The notes: a model not told the origin generated them from the sequence alone. Shown: positions 1 to 7,264, counted from the stretch's first letter. The stretch is DNA of 10,116 bases from Streptococcus oralis (GCA_905370255.1 CAJPKC010000020.1:1-10116), one strand, 5' to 3'. Numbers and translations are program-made.

Positions 1-445
1 CAGTCCACTCTTGCCAGAACATTTTTACGAGCCTTATATCATGCCGGGCCGTAAAATCAATCCTCACCGTGGTTGGGAGATTTATGAGCAAGGGATTTAT
101 GACATTGCCCAAAATATCAAGGAAAATTATGGCAATATCGAGTGGATGTTGACAGAGAATGGTATGGGTGTTGAAGGTGAGGATAAATTCCGTGAGAATG
201 GCATGATTCAGGACGACTATCGTATCGACTTTGTCAAAGGGCATCTGGCTGAACTTCATCGCGCCATTGAAGACGGTGCTAACTGTAAAGGCTACTTGAT
301 CTGGACCTTTATCGATTGCTGGTCATGGCTCAACAGCTATAAAAACCGCTATGGTTTGGTCGAGCTTGACTTAGAAACACAAGAACGCCGCTTGAAAAAA
401 TCAGGCCACTGGTTCAAAGAACTCAGTGACAATAATGGATTTTAA
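1..445 (+). CDS. bglA: 6-phospho-beta-glucosidase, GH1 family (C-terminal fragment, 5' end outside window)
   Basis: This is the last 147 or so residues of a family 1 glycoside hydrolase; full-length members have about 470-480 residues. The frame is open from base 2, so the TTG at 11 is internal and not a start. The catalytic nucleophile Glu lies in the LTENG motif (Glu codon 155-157). The GH1 C-terminal block GYLIWTFIDCWSW follows at about 289-328. At the position where true beta-glucosidases have a Glu contacting the sugar O6, this protein has Ser (323-325), which favours phosphorylated substrates; a Lys (341-343) and Tyr (350-352) follow as possible phosphate ligands. The expected role is cytoplasmic hydrolysis of beta-glucoside-6-phosphates delivered by a PTS. 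Its PTS partners are not visible. The gene ends just before a bidirectional terminator and converges on the rhomboid gene. The family is certain; the exact substrate is inferred. Confidence 0.9.
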   Translation, partial: SPLLPEHFYEPYIMPGRKINPHRGWEIYEQGIYDIAQNIKENYGNIEWMLTENGMGVEGEDKFRENGMIQDDYRIDFVKGHLAELHRAIEDGANCKGYLIWTFIDCWSWLNSYKNRYGLVELDLETQERRLKKSGHWFKELSDNNGF

Positions 446-466
446 GCTACTTTTCAAATAGATTCA

Positions 467-511
467 AAAAACCATTGAAACTTCTCAATTTGAGAACTTC
501 CAATGGTTTTT
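467..511. terminator. Bidirectional intrinsic terminator between convergent bglA and rhomboid genes
   Basis: A long, nearly complete inverted repeat. The outer arms are AAAAACCATTG (467-477) and CAATGGTTTTT (501-511), and the inner arms TTCTCAA and TTGAGAA surround a single T. Only two positions between outer and inner stems mismatch. A T run follows the hairpin on the + strand (507-511) and another on the minus strand (complement of 466-471), so it can end transcripts from both sides. It lies between the bglA stop (445) and the rhomboid stop (519). Confidence 0.88.
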
Positions 512-518
512 CTTGTTC

Positions 519-1193
519 TTAGAATAGTCCGATAAAAAGTAGTAGAGCTGATAAAGCAATAAAGGCTAGGGTTGCTAGACCACGTTGGCCTGGGCTGTAA
601 ATCTTTCGTTCTCCTCGAACTGGGAAGACGATAGCTAGTAATGCACCGCCGACAGCACCCCCGACATGCCCAGCAAGGCTGATACCAGGCATTAAAATAC
701 TACCCACTAGGTTGATGACTAAGAGGGAGAGGTAGGATTGACCAAGCTGTTGGAGATAGGGATTGCGTGAAGCATATCGGAGAACAACAATTGAGGCAAA
801 CATACCGTAGAGGGCAGTTGAAGCACCTGCAGTAATAGCATTGGGACTAAAAACTAGGACAAAGAGATTTCCCATCATACCTGATAGAAGGTAGATAAAG
901 AAAAACTGTTTGGAGCCAAAGATTTGCTCCATCTGACGTCCCAAAAAGTAGAGGGATAGCATATTGACTAAAAAGTGCTGCAAGCCAATGTGGACAAAGG
1001 TTGCGGAGAATAAGCGCCAGATTTGTTCAGGCATGGCCTTGATAGCAGGGGGATACACAGCTCCGAATTTATACAAGGTGGCTGCGCTGGTATAGTTGAA
1101 ACCACTGGTTAGAAACATGAGTATGAAAACCAGGGTTGTCACGAGTAGAAAGAAGCTCGTGACAGGATAACGACGATCAAAAATTTCTTTCAT
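519..1193 (-). CDS. Rhomboid-family intramembrane serine protease
   Basis: A 224-residue polytopic membrane protein that should cleave transmembrane substrates within the bilayer. Visible rhomboid marks are the HFLVN motif (H73, N77, the oxyanion-side His/Asn), the catalytic Ser in GASTALYG (S125) and the catalytic His in AGHVGGAVGG (H176). There are six or seven hydrophobic segments, starting at about residues 11-30. The start is set at the ATG at 1193 because TAAGGAGGTA lies 7 bases upstream. The open frame continues to 1367, but that extension overlaps the cyclo-ligase gene and is soluble-like nonsense. The gene overlaps the 3' end of the cyclo-ligase gene by 17 bases, so translation is probably coupled. 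The same neighbour pair occurs in Bacillus subtilis (yqgN-yqgP/gluP). The Ser motif reads GAST rather than the commoner GxSG. The substrate is unknown. Confidence 0.93.
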   Translation of the reverse strand: MKEIFDRRYPVTSFFLLVTTLVFILMFLTSGFNYTSAATLYKFGAVYPPAIKAMPEQIWRLFSATFVHIGLQHFLVNMLSLYFLGRQMEQIFGSKQFFFIYLLSGMMGNLFVLVFSPNAITAGASTALYGMFASIVVLRYASRNPYLQQLGQSYLSLLVINLVGSILMPGISLAGHVGGAVGGALLAIVFPVRGERKIYSPGQRGLATLAFIALSALLLFIGLF

Positions 1194-1716
1194 AGATGAG
1201 TACCTCCTTAACAGGAATATCGTATTGCTCAGGTTGAAAATTCTGAATCTGACATGGATAAATCGTACTAATAGTATGACCTGGGAAATGCTCCAAGTAG
1301 CGGTCGTAGTAGCCACCACCGTAACCAACCCTATATTTTGAAGGATTGAAAGCCAAACCAGGAACATGAATTAGGTCAATCTGAGAGGGTTCAAGGATTG
1401 TGAAGTCTCCTTGAGGTTCAAGAAGTCCAAAAGAATTTCTTTCGAGTTTCTCTGGTTCATATAGAACAAAGTCCATTTTCCCATGTGGATAGGTTTTGGG
1501 AATGAGGAGTGTCTTCCCATCTTTTTGAGCTTGTTCAATGAGTCTAGCTGTCTGAAATTCATGAGGAAAAGACAGGTAAGTGGCGATGGTTTTTGCTTCC
1601 TTGTAGAAGGGATGTAGAAGTAGTTGCTCAGTCAACCAAGCGTCCATGACTTCCTTTTCTTCGGCTGATAGAGATTTGAGTTCTTGCAAGACCTGCTTGC
1701 GTAAGGCTTTTTTCAT
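1177..1716 (-). CDS. 5-formyltetrahydrofolate cyclo-ligase (MTHFS)
   Basis: A 179-residue cytoplasmic enzyme of the 5-FCL family (Bacillus YqgN type, EC 6.3.3.2). It uses ATP to convert 5-formyl-THF into 5,10-methenyl-THF, returning this storage folate to one-carbon metabolism. The family marks are the N-terminal KKALRK basic start, LLIPKTYP (about 70-77), FGLLEP (96-101) and the glycine-rich nucleotide loop GYGGGYYDRYL (131-141). The length is normal for the family. The ATG at 1716 lies 3 bases after the stop of the deacetylase gene, and its GGAG ribosome binding site falls within that gene's last codons, so the two are translationally linked. Its 3' end overlaps the rhomboid gene by 17 bases. 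I see no separate promoter; it is probably expressed from the dapH promoter or from weak internal ones. Confidence 0.94.
   Translation of the reverse strand: MKKALRKQVLQELKSLSAEEKEVMDAWLTEQLLLHPFYKEAKTIATYLSFPHEFQTARLIEQAQKDGKTLLIPKTYPHGKMDFVLYEPEKLERNSFGLLEPQGDFTILEPSQIDLIHVPGLAFNPSKYRVGYGGGYYDRYLEHFPGHTISTIYPCQIQNFQPEQYDIPVKEVLIYERNF
1201..1210 (-). promoter_or_regulatory. Ribosome binding site that fixes the rhomboid start
   Basis: The minus strand reads TAAGGAGGTA, a near-perfect match to the anti-Shine-Dalgarno, 7 bases before the ATG at 1193. It sits inside the last codons of the upstream cyclo-ligase gene. It is the reason for choosing 1193 over the longer open frame starting at 1367. 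Confidence 0.88.
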
Positions 1717-1719
1717 TGT

Positions 1720-2850
1720 TTACTCCGCAGCTTTCTTGGCTAAAAAGCTTGATACAGCCTCAACACCGACAGCCAGAGCTTCTTCCTTAGGACTCATCTT
1801 TGGATGGTGAAGAGCATAGGGACTATCAATTCCAAGCCAGAACATGACACCAGGAACCTTGGAGAGAAGATAACCAAAGTCTTCTCCTGTCATGGCAGGT
1901 TCGATGTCGATTAGTTCAATGCCCTCTTTTTCATCAAAGAAGGTCATCAATTCCTGGGCTAATTTAGGGTTGTTTTCGACAGGTAGGTAACCTCCCTGCT
2001 TGAGTTCAACTTCCACATCCATATCAAAAGCAGCTGCGACACCTTCAGCGATGGCTTTGACACGTTTTTGTACCAATAGACTCATGCTATGTGTGAGAGC
2101 TCGAATGGTTCCATGCAAGAAAGCTGTATCAGCTATGACATTATTGGTTGTACCAGCTTGAAAAACACCGAAAGTGACAACAGCTCCCTCGATAGGATCG
2201 ACATTACGGCTGACGACTGACTGGACTTGGGTCACAAAATAGCTAGCTGCAACCAGAGCATCGTTTGCTTCATGTGGAAAGGCAGCGTGACCACCTTTAC
2301 CCTTGAAACGAATCTTGACTTCGCAAGTTCCTGCAAAGAGTGTATGGGTATTGGTCGCAATCTGTCCAACTTTTAGGTCTGGACGAACATGAAGCCCATA
2401 GAATTGGTCAGGCAACCAGTCGCCAAAGGCCCCGTCTTCATACATGAGCATGCCACCTGCTTCATTTTCCTCGGCAGGTTGGAAGAGAAAGAGGAGATTG
2501 TTTTTAGGTTGGTTTTCTAGAGCACGTTCGAGACTTCCTAGGGCAATGGTCATGTGAAAGTCGTGCCCACAAGCATGCATGCGGTCTGGGTGTTGAGAGG
2601 CAAAAGGAAGGCCTGTTTGTTCAACGATTGGGAGTCCATCAATATCTGTCCGCCAACCAATGGTACGTTCTGGCTGACTTCCTTGTAAGTATACTAAAAT
2701 ACCGGTTCGCCAAGTACGAATCTGAACAAAATCCTTACCAGCTGTTAATTTCTCAATGACATTGAGCAAATAAGCTTGAGTCTTGACTTCTTCTAAACCG
2801 ATCTCAGGAATTTGGTGAAGATCGCGTCGAGTTTGAATCAAATCTAACAT
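1720..2850 (-). CDS. N-acetyl-diaminopimelate deacetylase, M20 metallopeptidase family
   Basis: A 376-residue M20D-type amidohydrolase. The adjacent dapH gene points to N-acetyl-LL-diaminopimelate deacetylase (EC 3.5.1.47; YkuR/DapL in Bacillus), which releases acetate and LL-DAP for lysine synthesis. Visible motifs are [14 protein letters not shown] (8-21), WRTDIDGLP with the catalytic-type Asp (66-74), the metal ligands C94 and H96 in [10 protein letters not shown], the general-base/metal Glu pair in QPAEE (E127, E128), GLHV (H154) and the C-terminal HHPKM (348-352). The dimerisation insert lies at about 175-290. The start at 2850 has GAAGGAAA about 7-8 bases upstream. An intercistronic hairpin separates it from dapH, and 3 bases separate it from the cyclo-ligase gene. 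M20D enzymes also include aminoacyl-hippurate hydrolases, so context carries part of the assignment. Confidence 0.9.
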   Translation of the reverse strand: MLDLIQTRRDLHQIPEIGLEEVKTQAYLLNVIEKLTAGKDFVQIRTWRTGILVYLQGSQPERTIGWRTDIDGLPIVEQTGLPFASQHPDRMHACGHDFHMTIALGSLERALENQPKNNLLFLFQPAEENEAGGMLMYEDGAFGDWLPDQFYGLHVRPDLKVGQIATNTHTLFAGTCEVKIRFKGKGGHAAFPHEANDALVAASYFVTQVQSVVSRNVDPIEGAVVTFGVFQAGTTNNVIADTAFLHGTIRALTHSMSLLVQKRVKAIAEGVAAAFDMDVEVELKQGGYLPVENNPKLAQELMTFFDEKEGIELIDIEPAMTGEDFGYLLSKVPGVMFWLGIDSPYALHHPKMSPKEEALAVGVEAVSSFLAKKAAE

Positions 2851-2878
2851 ATCTAATTTCCTTCTATTGATACGATAA

Positions 2879-2903
2879 AGAGGCTGGAAAAGTTTCCGCC
2901 TCT
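2879..2903 (-). terminator. Intercistronic hairpin, weak or leaky terminator between dapH and the deacetylase gene
   Basis: The arms AGAGGC (2879-2884) and GCCTCT (2898-2903) enclose a second stem GGAA/TTCC with one bulged base. On the minus strand the stem is followed only by TTTATCG, a poor U-tract. It therefore looks more like an attenuating or mRNA-processing hairpin than a full stop. The 61-base gap holding it lies just after the dapH stop codon. Confidence 0.45.
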
Positions 2904-2911
2904 GTTACTAA

Positions 2912-3610
2912 TTACAAGGTACGAAGCGCATCTTCTAGCGCTGTTTTTTGTTGGGTTTGGCTATCGATTTCTTTGATAACACGAGCTGGAACACCTGCCA
3001 CCACAACATTTTCTGGAACATCTTGAGTGACGATGGCACCTGCAGCAACAACAGAACCGCTACCGATTTGAACACCTTCGATAACCACAGCGTTAGCACC
3101 GATGAGTACATTATCACCGACACGGACAGGCTCTGCACTAGCTGGTTCGATAACACCTGCAAGAACAGCTCCCGCACCCACGTGACTATTTTTACCGACA
3201 ATAGCACGTCCACCTAAAATAGCTCCCATATCAATCATAGTACCAGCTCCGATTTCTGCACCGATATTGATAACAGCTCCCATCATGATAACAGCGTTGT
3301 CGCCAATCTCAACCTGGTCACGGATGATAGCGCCTGGCTCGATACGAGCATTGATATCACGTTTATCAAGGAGAGGTACAGCAGAGTTGCGAGCGTCTTG
3401 TTCAACAACATAGTCCTTGTTTTCTGTTAGTCCATCAAGAAGTGGAGCGATATCTTTCCAGTCTCCAAAGAGAACATTCCCAAGCTTGATAACAGAGACA
3501 GGGATAGCTCCGGCAAGTTGCCCCTCAAAGGTCACTTTTACACTTGTCTTTTTCTCAGCATTTGCGATAAATTGGATAATTTCTTGTGCATTCATTTTTG
3601 TAGCAGTCAT
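2912..3610 (-). CDS. dapH: 2,3,4,5-tetrahydropyridine-2,6-dicarboxylate N-acetyltransferase
   Basis: A 232-residue enzyme (EC 2.3.1.89) that transfers acetyl from acetyl-CoA to tetrahydrodipicolinate, the first step of the acetylase branch of diaminopimelate/lysine synthesis. The N-terminal alpha/beta domain covers about residues 1-85. From about 88 to 205 the protein is a left-handed beta-helix built of hexapeptide repeats, visible as runs such as [20 protein letters not shown] and VGAGAVLAG. The family end signature [16 protein letters not shown] (161-176) and GVPARVIK (206-213) is present. The start at 3610 is preceded by GAGGAGA at good spacing; Met6 (3595) has no comparable site. The next gene is the matching N-acetyl-DAP deacetylase, so two of the acetyl-branch steps are side by side; the aminotransferase between them is not in this window. 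The product feeds the L-lysine of the peptidoglycan stem peptide. Confidence 0.96.
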   Translation of the reverse strand: MTATKMNAQEIIQFIANAEKKTSVKVTFEGQLAGAIPVSVIKLGNVLFGDWKDIAPLLDGLTENKDYVVEQDARNSAVPLLDKRDINARIEPGAIIRDQVEIGDNAVIMMGAVINIGAEIGAGTMIDMGAILGGRAIVGKNSHVGAGAVLAGVIEPASAEPVRVGDNVLIGANAVVIEGVQIGSGSVVAAGAIVTQDVPENVVVAGVPARVIKEIDSQTQQKTALEDALRTL

Positions 3611-3641
3611 AGATGTCTCCTCACTCTTTGTAATGCTTACT

Positions 3642-3650
3642 ATTCTACCA
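3642..3650 (-). promoter_or_regulatory. Extended -10 promoter of dapH
   Basis: The minus strand reads TGG-TAGAAT: a TGn extended -10 with a hexamer matching TATAAT at 5 of 6 positions. The start codon is about 30 bases downstream, with the GAGGAGA site between. At 17-base spacing the -35 position reads TTCAAT, a poor match. That segment lies inside the terminator hairpin of the upstream transporter gene, so the two signals overlap. Confidence 0.55.
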
Positions 3651-3675
3651 AAAAAGGCTTCAAAATTGAAGCCTT
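3650..3675 (-). terminator. Intrinsic terminator of the EamA transporter gene
   Basis: A perfect stem: AAGGCTTCAA (3654-3663) and TTGAAGCCTT (3666-3675) around two A residues. On the minus strand it runs into TTTTTT (complement of 3650-3655). The hairpin begins within the TAA stop codon of the transporter gene (3674-3676). It separates that transcript from dapH. Confidence 0.85.
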
Positions 3676-4606
3676 AAGTGTTAAAAGAAGATTCTTTCAG
3701 TTTGTCCTTTGATTCTTCGATGGATAAGAAGATCATGGGAATAATAATCAAAATCATAGCTAATAGCAAGTAGCCATCCAAGACCAGACCTAGAAATAGA
3801 ACGCTTAGAATAGCAGAGGATAGAGGTTCGCTAGCACTGACGACCGATACCACCAATGGGGATACCAGAGAGACAGCCTTCATGGATAGGAAAAAGGCAA
3901 AAGCTGTTCCCAAAAAGGCAATGGTCAAACAAATCAAGATGCTCACCCAATCCAGTTGAAAACTAATTTTATATACGGGGTAGAGAAAATTACTAAAGAG
4001 TCCAGCTAGCATCATTCCCCAGCCAACAGTTGGGACAAAACCGTATTTTCGAGCAAATGGTTGGGGCAAGATAACATTAAACATAACTCCCAGAGCACTG
4101 AGAAGTCCTGTCAGCAATGCGAGGGGAGTGATGGATAGTTTAGACAGATCGCCTTTAGTAGCCATCAGAAAGACTCCAAGCATTGCTGTCAGAACATAGA
4201 AAATTGCTTTTTTAGAAGCTTTTTTCTTGTAGATAATACGGTTGTATATGAGAATGAAAACAGGACTGATAAATTGGAGGATAGTTGCCGTTGTTGCATT
4301 AGAGTATTCTACACAGAGATAGAAGAAATACTGAACGGAGAAAATTCCTAAGATAGCATAAGCCAGAAAAGGCAGATAGTTGTTGCGGTTTCTCCAAAGG
4401 TCGAATAAGTGGGAACGGAACTTAAAGCCGGACAAGATGAGTACGAAACCACCTGCAAGACTTAGTCGCATAGAAGTGATCCACCCAGAGGAGACTGGAT
4501 AATGCGTAAAGAAGAATTCTCCTAAAATGCCACAAATACCCCATATTAATCCGGAAAGGAGGGAATATATGGTTCCCTTGAAAATATTTTTTTGATAGTG
4601 ATTCAT
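3674..4606 (-). CDS. EamA/DMT-family permease (RhaT/YdcZ-like, 10 TM)
   Basis: A 310-residue integral membrane protein of the drug/metabolite transporter superfamily. It shows about ten hydrophobic segments as two EamA repeats, roughly 11-150 and 160-296. The first repeat ends with the typical SNATTATILQFISPVF segment (102-117), a short loop and a Lys-rich cytosolic stretch (127-133). The second contains VVSASEPLSSAIL (255-267) at the equivalent place. A charged tail follows (297-310). The substrate cannot be read from sequence; amino acids or other metabolites are typical for the family. The ATG at 4606 is the only usable start, since an in-frame TAA lies five codons upstream, yet it lacks a clear Shine-Dalgarno site. 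It follows pbp1b after 42 bases with no obvious terminator, so it may be partly co-transcribed. Its own terminator overlaps its stop codon. Confidence 0.88.
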   Translation of the reverse strand: MNHYQKNIFKGTIYSLLSGLIWGICGILGEFFFTHYPVSSGWITSMRLSLAGGFVLILSGFKFRSHLFDLWRNRNNYLPFLAYAILGIFSVQYFFYLCVEYSNATTATILQFISPVFILIYNRIIYKKKASKKAIFYVLTAMLGVFLMATKGDLSKLSITPLALLTGLLSALGVMFNVILPQPFARKYGFVPTVGWGMMLAGLFSNFLYPVYKISFQLDWVSILICLTIAFLGTAFAFFLSMKAVSLVSPLVVSVVSASEPLSSAILSVLFLGLVLDGYLLLAMILIIIPMIFLSIEESKDKLKESSFNT

Positions 4607-4636
4607 ATAAAAGTCGAGTTAGGTGACATACTCTTG

Positions 4637-4642
4637 ATAATA
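4637..4642 (-). promoter_or_regulatory. Possible -10 element for the EamA transporter gene
   Basis: The minus strand reads TATTAT about 30 bases before the ATG, within the short gap after pbp1b. No convincing -35 or TGn extension accompanies it. It is offered only because no other promoter is seen and readthrough from pbp1b is the alternative. Confidence 0.22.
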
Positions 4643-4648
4643 GGTATG

Positions 4649-7141
4649 TTAGCGTTGGGACCTATTCGAAGAAGAGCTGTTATTATCTTTATCTTTATCC
4701 TTATCCTTATCCTTGTCTTTGTCTTTATCCTTGTCCTTGTCTTTATCTTTGTTGTCTTGTTTTATTAAATTTCCAACAATCGTATTCCAAGCTTTTTGGT
4801 AATCAGAGTCACTTCCACCAATAGCAAATCGGTAGGTAGTAGTCGGAGCACCAGCTTGATTAGCCCAGTAACTTGTTACCATTTCTCCAGTAACGTCAAT
4901 CTCTTTGCCGTTGATAGTGACCTTACCAGGCTTCTGTCCAGTCGACTTAAGGACTTGCGAAGAAGTTACACTTGAATCAAGGCTGAAACGCTCAGTTCCC
5001 CAAGCAGAAGGAGAAGCTTGTTGAATAGCGTTTACGAGGTGGGCCATATACTTAGCATTACGATAATATGCGCCTTTGGCTAACGGACTGTTATCATCAT
5101 GACCAATCCAACCACCAAGAGTCAATCGAGGCGTTGAAAGCATGAGCCACATATCGCCCTCCTCGTTGGTTGTACCAGTTTTCCCAATCCAATCAGCACC
5201 TGCTAGACTGGAATTTATGCTATAAAGATCGCTTTGGAAACTTGTAGTTATCCGGGATGAAAGTACATCTCTTAGTAGACTTTGCATAATGGTTGCAGTA
5301 GCTTTTGAGTAGACTTGAACAGGTTCGTCTTTATGTTCATAGATAACTTCTCCACTACTTTTTTCAATTTTTGAAATCATGTATTTTTTATGGTAAACAC
5401 CATTGTTGGCCAAGGTTTGGTATCCGTTTGTATGTTGAGCTACAGTAACTTCAATTCCTCCTCCCATAGGAAGACTTTCAATACCGTATTCTGGGATTTC
5501 ATACCCCATTTTTTCCATATAGGAGCGGACATCAACTCCTGTTTCACGAAGCATACGATAAGTCCAGTAGGCCGGGATATTCCAGGAATAATTGAGAGCT
5601 TCCTTTAGGTTTATCATAGCTGTTCCCGGACTGTTGACGTGCATGATCGGAGTTCCGTTGGCAAAGTTCGTTGGATAGTTTGATAGGATGCTAGCACTTC
5701 CCATCAAGCCTTGGTCAATAGCAATACCATAGGCTAAGATAGGTTTGGTAGTCGAAGCCGGAGATCGTTTTGTGTCAAAGGCGTGATTATTTTGATTGCT
5801 TTGGTAATCTCGTCCTCCTACAAATCCTATGATGGCTCCTGTTTTATTATCCATTAAGACATTTCCGACTTCAGGTTGACCACTACTATCATTTAGAAGG
5901 TAGCTATAGTTTGCCACTGCATTTTGCATTGCATTATGAATCGTTTTATCGATTGTAGTAGTGATACGGTAACCACCATTTTGAATTTCTTTTTCAGCTA
6001 ATTCACGATAAGATTTCTGAATAGATTCATTCTTAAGCTCTTGTTCGGAAACGTTATCTTTTTTGACCAGATAATCATACATGACATTAGTCGCTTCATC
6101 AAGTGCAGTGAAGTAAAGATAACCCTTAGCTGTTAGGTTTACACTTTCTGCTGGCAAGAAGTCTTGCTTAATGTCATATGCTATATAGGTTTCGTAGTCT
6201 TCCTGACTGAGCACTCCAGTTCTATACATATTGTAAAGGACATCTTTTGAACGTTTGATACCTAGCTCCGTGTCCTCTTCGCTCTTCATTTCCCCAGTAG
6301 ATTCATAAGGTGAGTAGGAGATAGGACTTTGTGGCAATCCTGCTATGAAGGCTGCTTGAGGAATCGTTAGCTGATTGGCGTCAACCCCGAAAATACCCTT
6401 GGCTGCTTGTTGAGCTCCTGCGATATTTTGCCCTTTATTGTTACGACCAAATGGAGCGACGTTGAGATAGGTTGTCAAGATTTCATCCTTGCTCATTGCT
6501 CTCTCTAAGGCCAAGGCATCCACGATTTCAGTAGCTTTACGAGCTAGTGTAGGAGCATCACCAACCACTTGTTGCTTGATGAGCTGTTGTGTTAGTGTAG
6601 AACCTCCACTAGAAGAACCAAGTCCGATAAAGTTTCCTAGACTAGCACGAATAACCGCTTTAGGAACGACTCCATTGTGTTCTGCGAAATGTTCATCCTC
6701 AGTCGCAACGATAGCTTGTTTGAGATTGTCTGAGATAGCATCTGATGCGACAGATGTCCGAAGGAGGTCGCTCTCAATAGCGCCAATCATGGAACCGTCG
6801 GCATAGCGAATTTCAGAGATGGATGAAATATCATTCACTTGCTTGAGCAAATCTTCTGTTTGAGGAACGGTCACCTTGTCAAATAGAGATACAGCATAAC
6901 CGAAAACAACCCCAGTACCTAAAAGTCCACCAAGAAAGGCGATGATGAATAGGGTATTAAAGGTTGCCTTGATTCCCAGTAAGATATTGGCAAAGATAGT
7001 CCAAATATTCGTTTTGGTTTGCTTTTTCTTTTTAGAATTTTTAGGACCTTTTTTTCCTAGATGTATATTTTTTAGTTTTGTTTTTAGGGACTGAAGGAAA
7101 GCCAGTCCTTTTTCTTTAAGTTCTAACAATTTATTCTTCAT
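4649..7141 (-). CDS. pbp1b: Class A penicillin-binding protein 1b (bifunctional glycosyltransferase/transpeptidase)
   Basis: An 830-residue bitopic membrane enzyme that polymerises lipid II into glycan strands and crosslinks the stem peptides; it is a beta-lactam target. It has a Lys-rich cytosolic N-terminus (about 1-50) and one membrane helix (about 60-85). The GT51 domain has the catalytic Glu in [10 protein letters not shown] (E148) and TLTQQLIKQ (182-190). The transpeptidase domain has STTK (nucleophile S463, K466), SWN (519-521) and KTGT (654-657). The ATG at 7141 is preferred to the in-frame GTG at 7153: GAGGA lies 5 bases before the ATG, while AAGGA abuts the GTG and the promoter would start RNA almost at it. 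The C-terminus is unusual: eleven Lys-Asp pairs (798-819) and then [11 protein letters not shown]. Pneumococcal PBP1b, from memory, ends in a Ser-rich tail instead. The core matches PBP1b much better than PBP1a or PBP2a. Confidence 0.95.
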   Translation of the reverse strand: MKNKLLELKEKGLAFLQSLKTKLKNIHLGKKGPKNSKKKKQTKTNIWTIFANILLGIKATFNTLFIIAFLGGLLGTGVVFGYAVSLFDKVTVPQTEDLLKQVNDISSISEIRYADGSMIGAIESDLLRTSVASDAISDNLKQAIVATEDEHFAEHNGVVPKAVIRASLGNFIGLGSSSGGSTLTQQLIKQQVVGDAPTLARKATEIVDALALERAMSKDEILTTYLNVAPFGRNNKGQNIAGAQQAAKGIFGVDANQLTIPQAAFIAGLPQSPISYSPYESTGEMKSEEDTELGIKRSKDVLYNMYRTGVLSQEDYETYIAYDIKQDFLPAESVNLTAKGYLYFTALDEATNVMYDYLVKKDNVSEQELKNESIQKSYRELAEKEIQNGGYRITTTIDKTIHNAMQNAVANYSYLLNDSSGQPEVGNVLMDNKTGAIIGFVGGRDYQSNQNNHAFDTKRSPASTTKPILAYGIAIDQGLMGSASILSNYPTNFANGTPIMHVNSPGTAMINLKEALNYSWNIPAYWTYRMLRETGVDVRSYMEKMGYEIPEYGIESLPMGGGIEVTVAQHTNGYQTLANNGVYHKKYMISKIEKSSGEVIYEHKDEPVQVYSKATATIMQSLLRDVLSSRITTSFQSDLYSINSSLAGADWIGKTGTTNEEGDMWLMLSTPRLTLGGWIGHDDNSPLAKGAYYRNAKYMAHLVNAIQQASPSAWGTERFSLDSSVTSSQVLKSTGQKPGKVTINGKEIDVTGEMVTSYWANQAGAPTTTYRFAIGGSDSDYQKAWNTIVGNLIKQDNKDKDKDKDKDKDKDKDKDKDKDNNSSSSNRSQR
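4685..4750 (-). repeat. Hexanucleotide repeat tract encoding (Lys-Asp)x11 at the end of pbp1b
   Basis: Eleven tandem six-base units fill 66 bases without interruption. In coding order the units are AAAGAT, AAAGAC, AAGGAC, AAGGAT, AAAGAC, AAAGAC, then AAGGAT three times and AAAGAT twice, so all four synonymous Lys-Asp versions are used. Each unit adds exactly two codons, so gain or loss would keep the frame and change only tail length. The synonymous mixture suggests either old slippage followed by drift or selection on the protein repeat. Confidence 0.95.
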
Positions 7142-7161
7142 TTCTTTCCTCACTCCTTATT

Positions 7162-7170
7162 ATTATACCA
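7162..7170 (-). promoter_or_regulatory. Extended -10 promoter of pbp1b
   Basis: The minus strand reads TGG-TATAAT, a perfect -10 hexamer with a TGn extension. The -35 position at 17-18 bases spacing (TCTTGT or TTCTTG) is a poor match. Transcription would begin near 7155-7156, giving a leader of only about 14-15 bases before the ATG at 7141. That makes the upstream GTG at 7153 an unlikely start. Confidence 0.7.
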
Positions 7171-7228
7171 TAAAAGCATTCATTACAAGAAATTAGGCTT
7201 GGACTAGGTTTAGAGGTATTTAGGTAAT

Positions 7229-7257
7229 AAAAAAACCAGGTAAATTCAACCTGATTT
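7229..7257 (-). terminator. Intrinsic terminator of galU
   Basis: On the minus strand the arms AAATCAGGT and ACCTGGTTT (7249-7257 and 7233-7241) form a nine-pair stem with one G-U pair and a seven-base loop. A run of seven T residues follows (complement of 7229-7235). It lies 8 bases after the galU stop and ends the gpsA-galU transcript before the pbp1b promoter. Confidence 0.9.
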
Positions 7258-7264
7258 TAAGGAT

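Noticed and set aside
441..457. CiaR-like box TTTAAG-N5-TTTCAA
   Set aside because: The second half matches only 4 of 6 positions, it overlaps the bglA stop codon, and no gene lies downstream in that direction.
1194..1367. Upstream extension of the rhomboid reading frame (58 extra residues)
   Set aside because: It lies inside the cyclo-ligase gene in another frame, and a strong ribosome site points to the ATG at 1193.
4626..4649. ACATAC/GTATGT inverted repeat as a pbp1b terminator
   Set aside because: It has six A/T-rich pairs, a 12-base loop and no T run on the minus strand; it is too weak to call.
6489..6806. 105-codon open frame on the + strand within pbp1b
   Set aside because: It is antisense to the conserved GT51 domain, with no ribosome site or recognisable protein; it is a shadow of the real gene.
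7004..7016. ComX cin-box-like TATTCGTT (minus strand AACGAATA)
   Set aside because: It lies inside the pbp1b coding region with one mismatch to the cin-box, and no gene start follows.
7171..7200. WalR (VicR) box upstream of pbp1b, starting from TGTAAT on the minus strand
   Set aside because: The second half-site at the required spacing does not match TGTNA, so only a single half-site is present.
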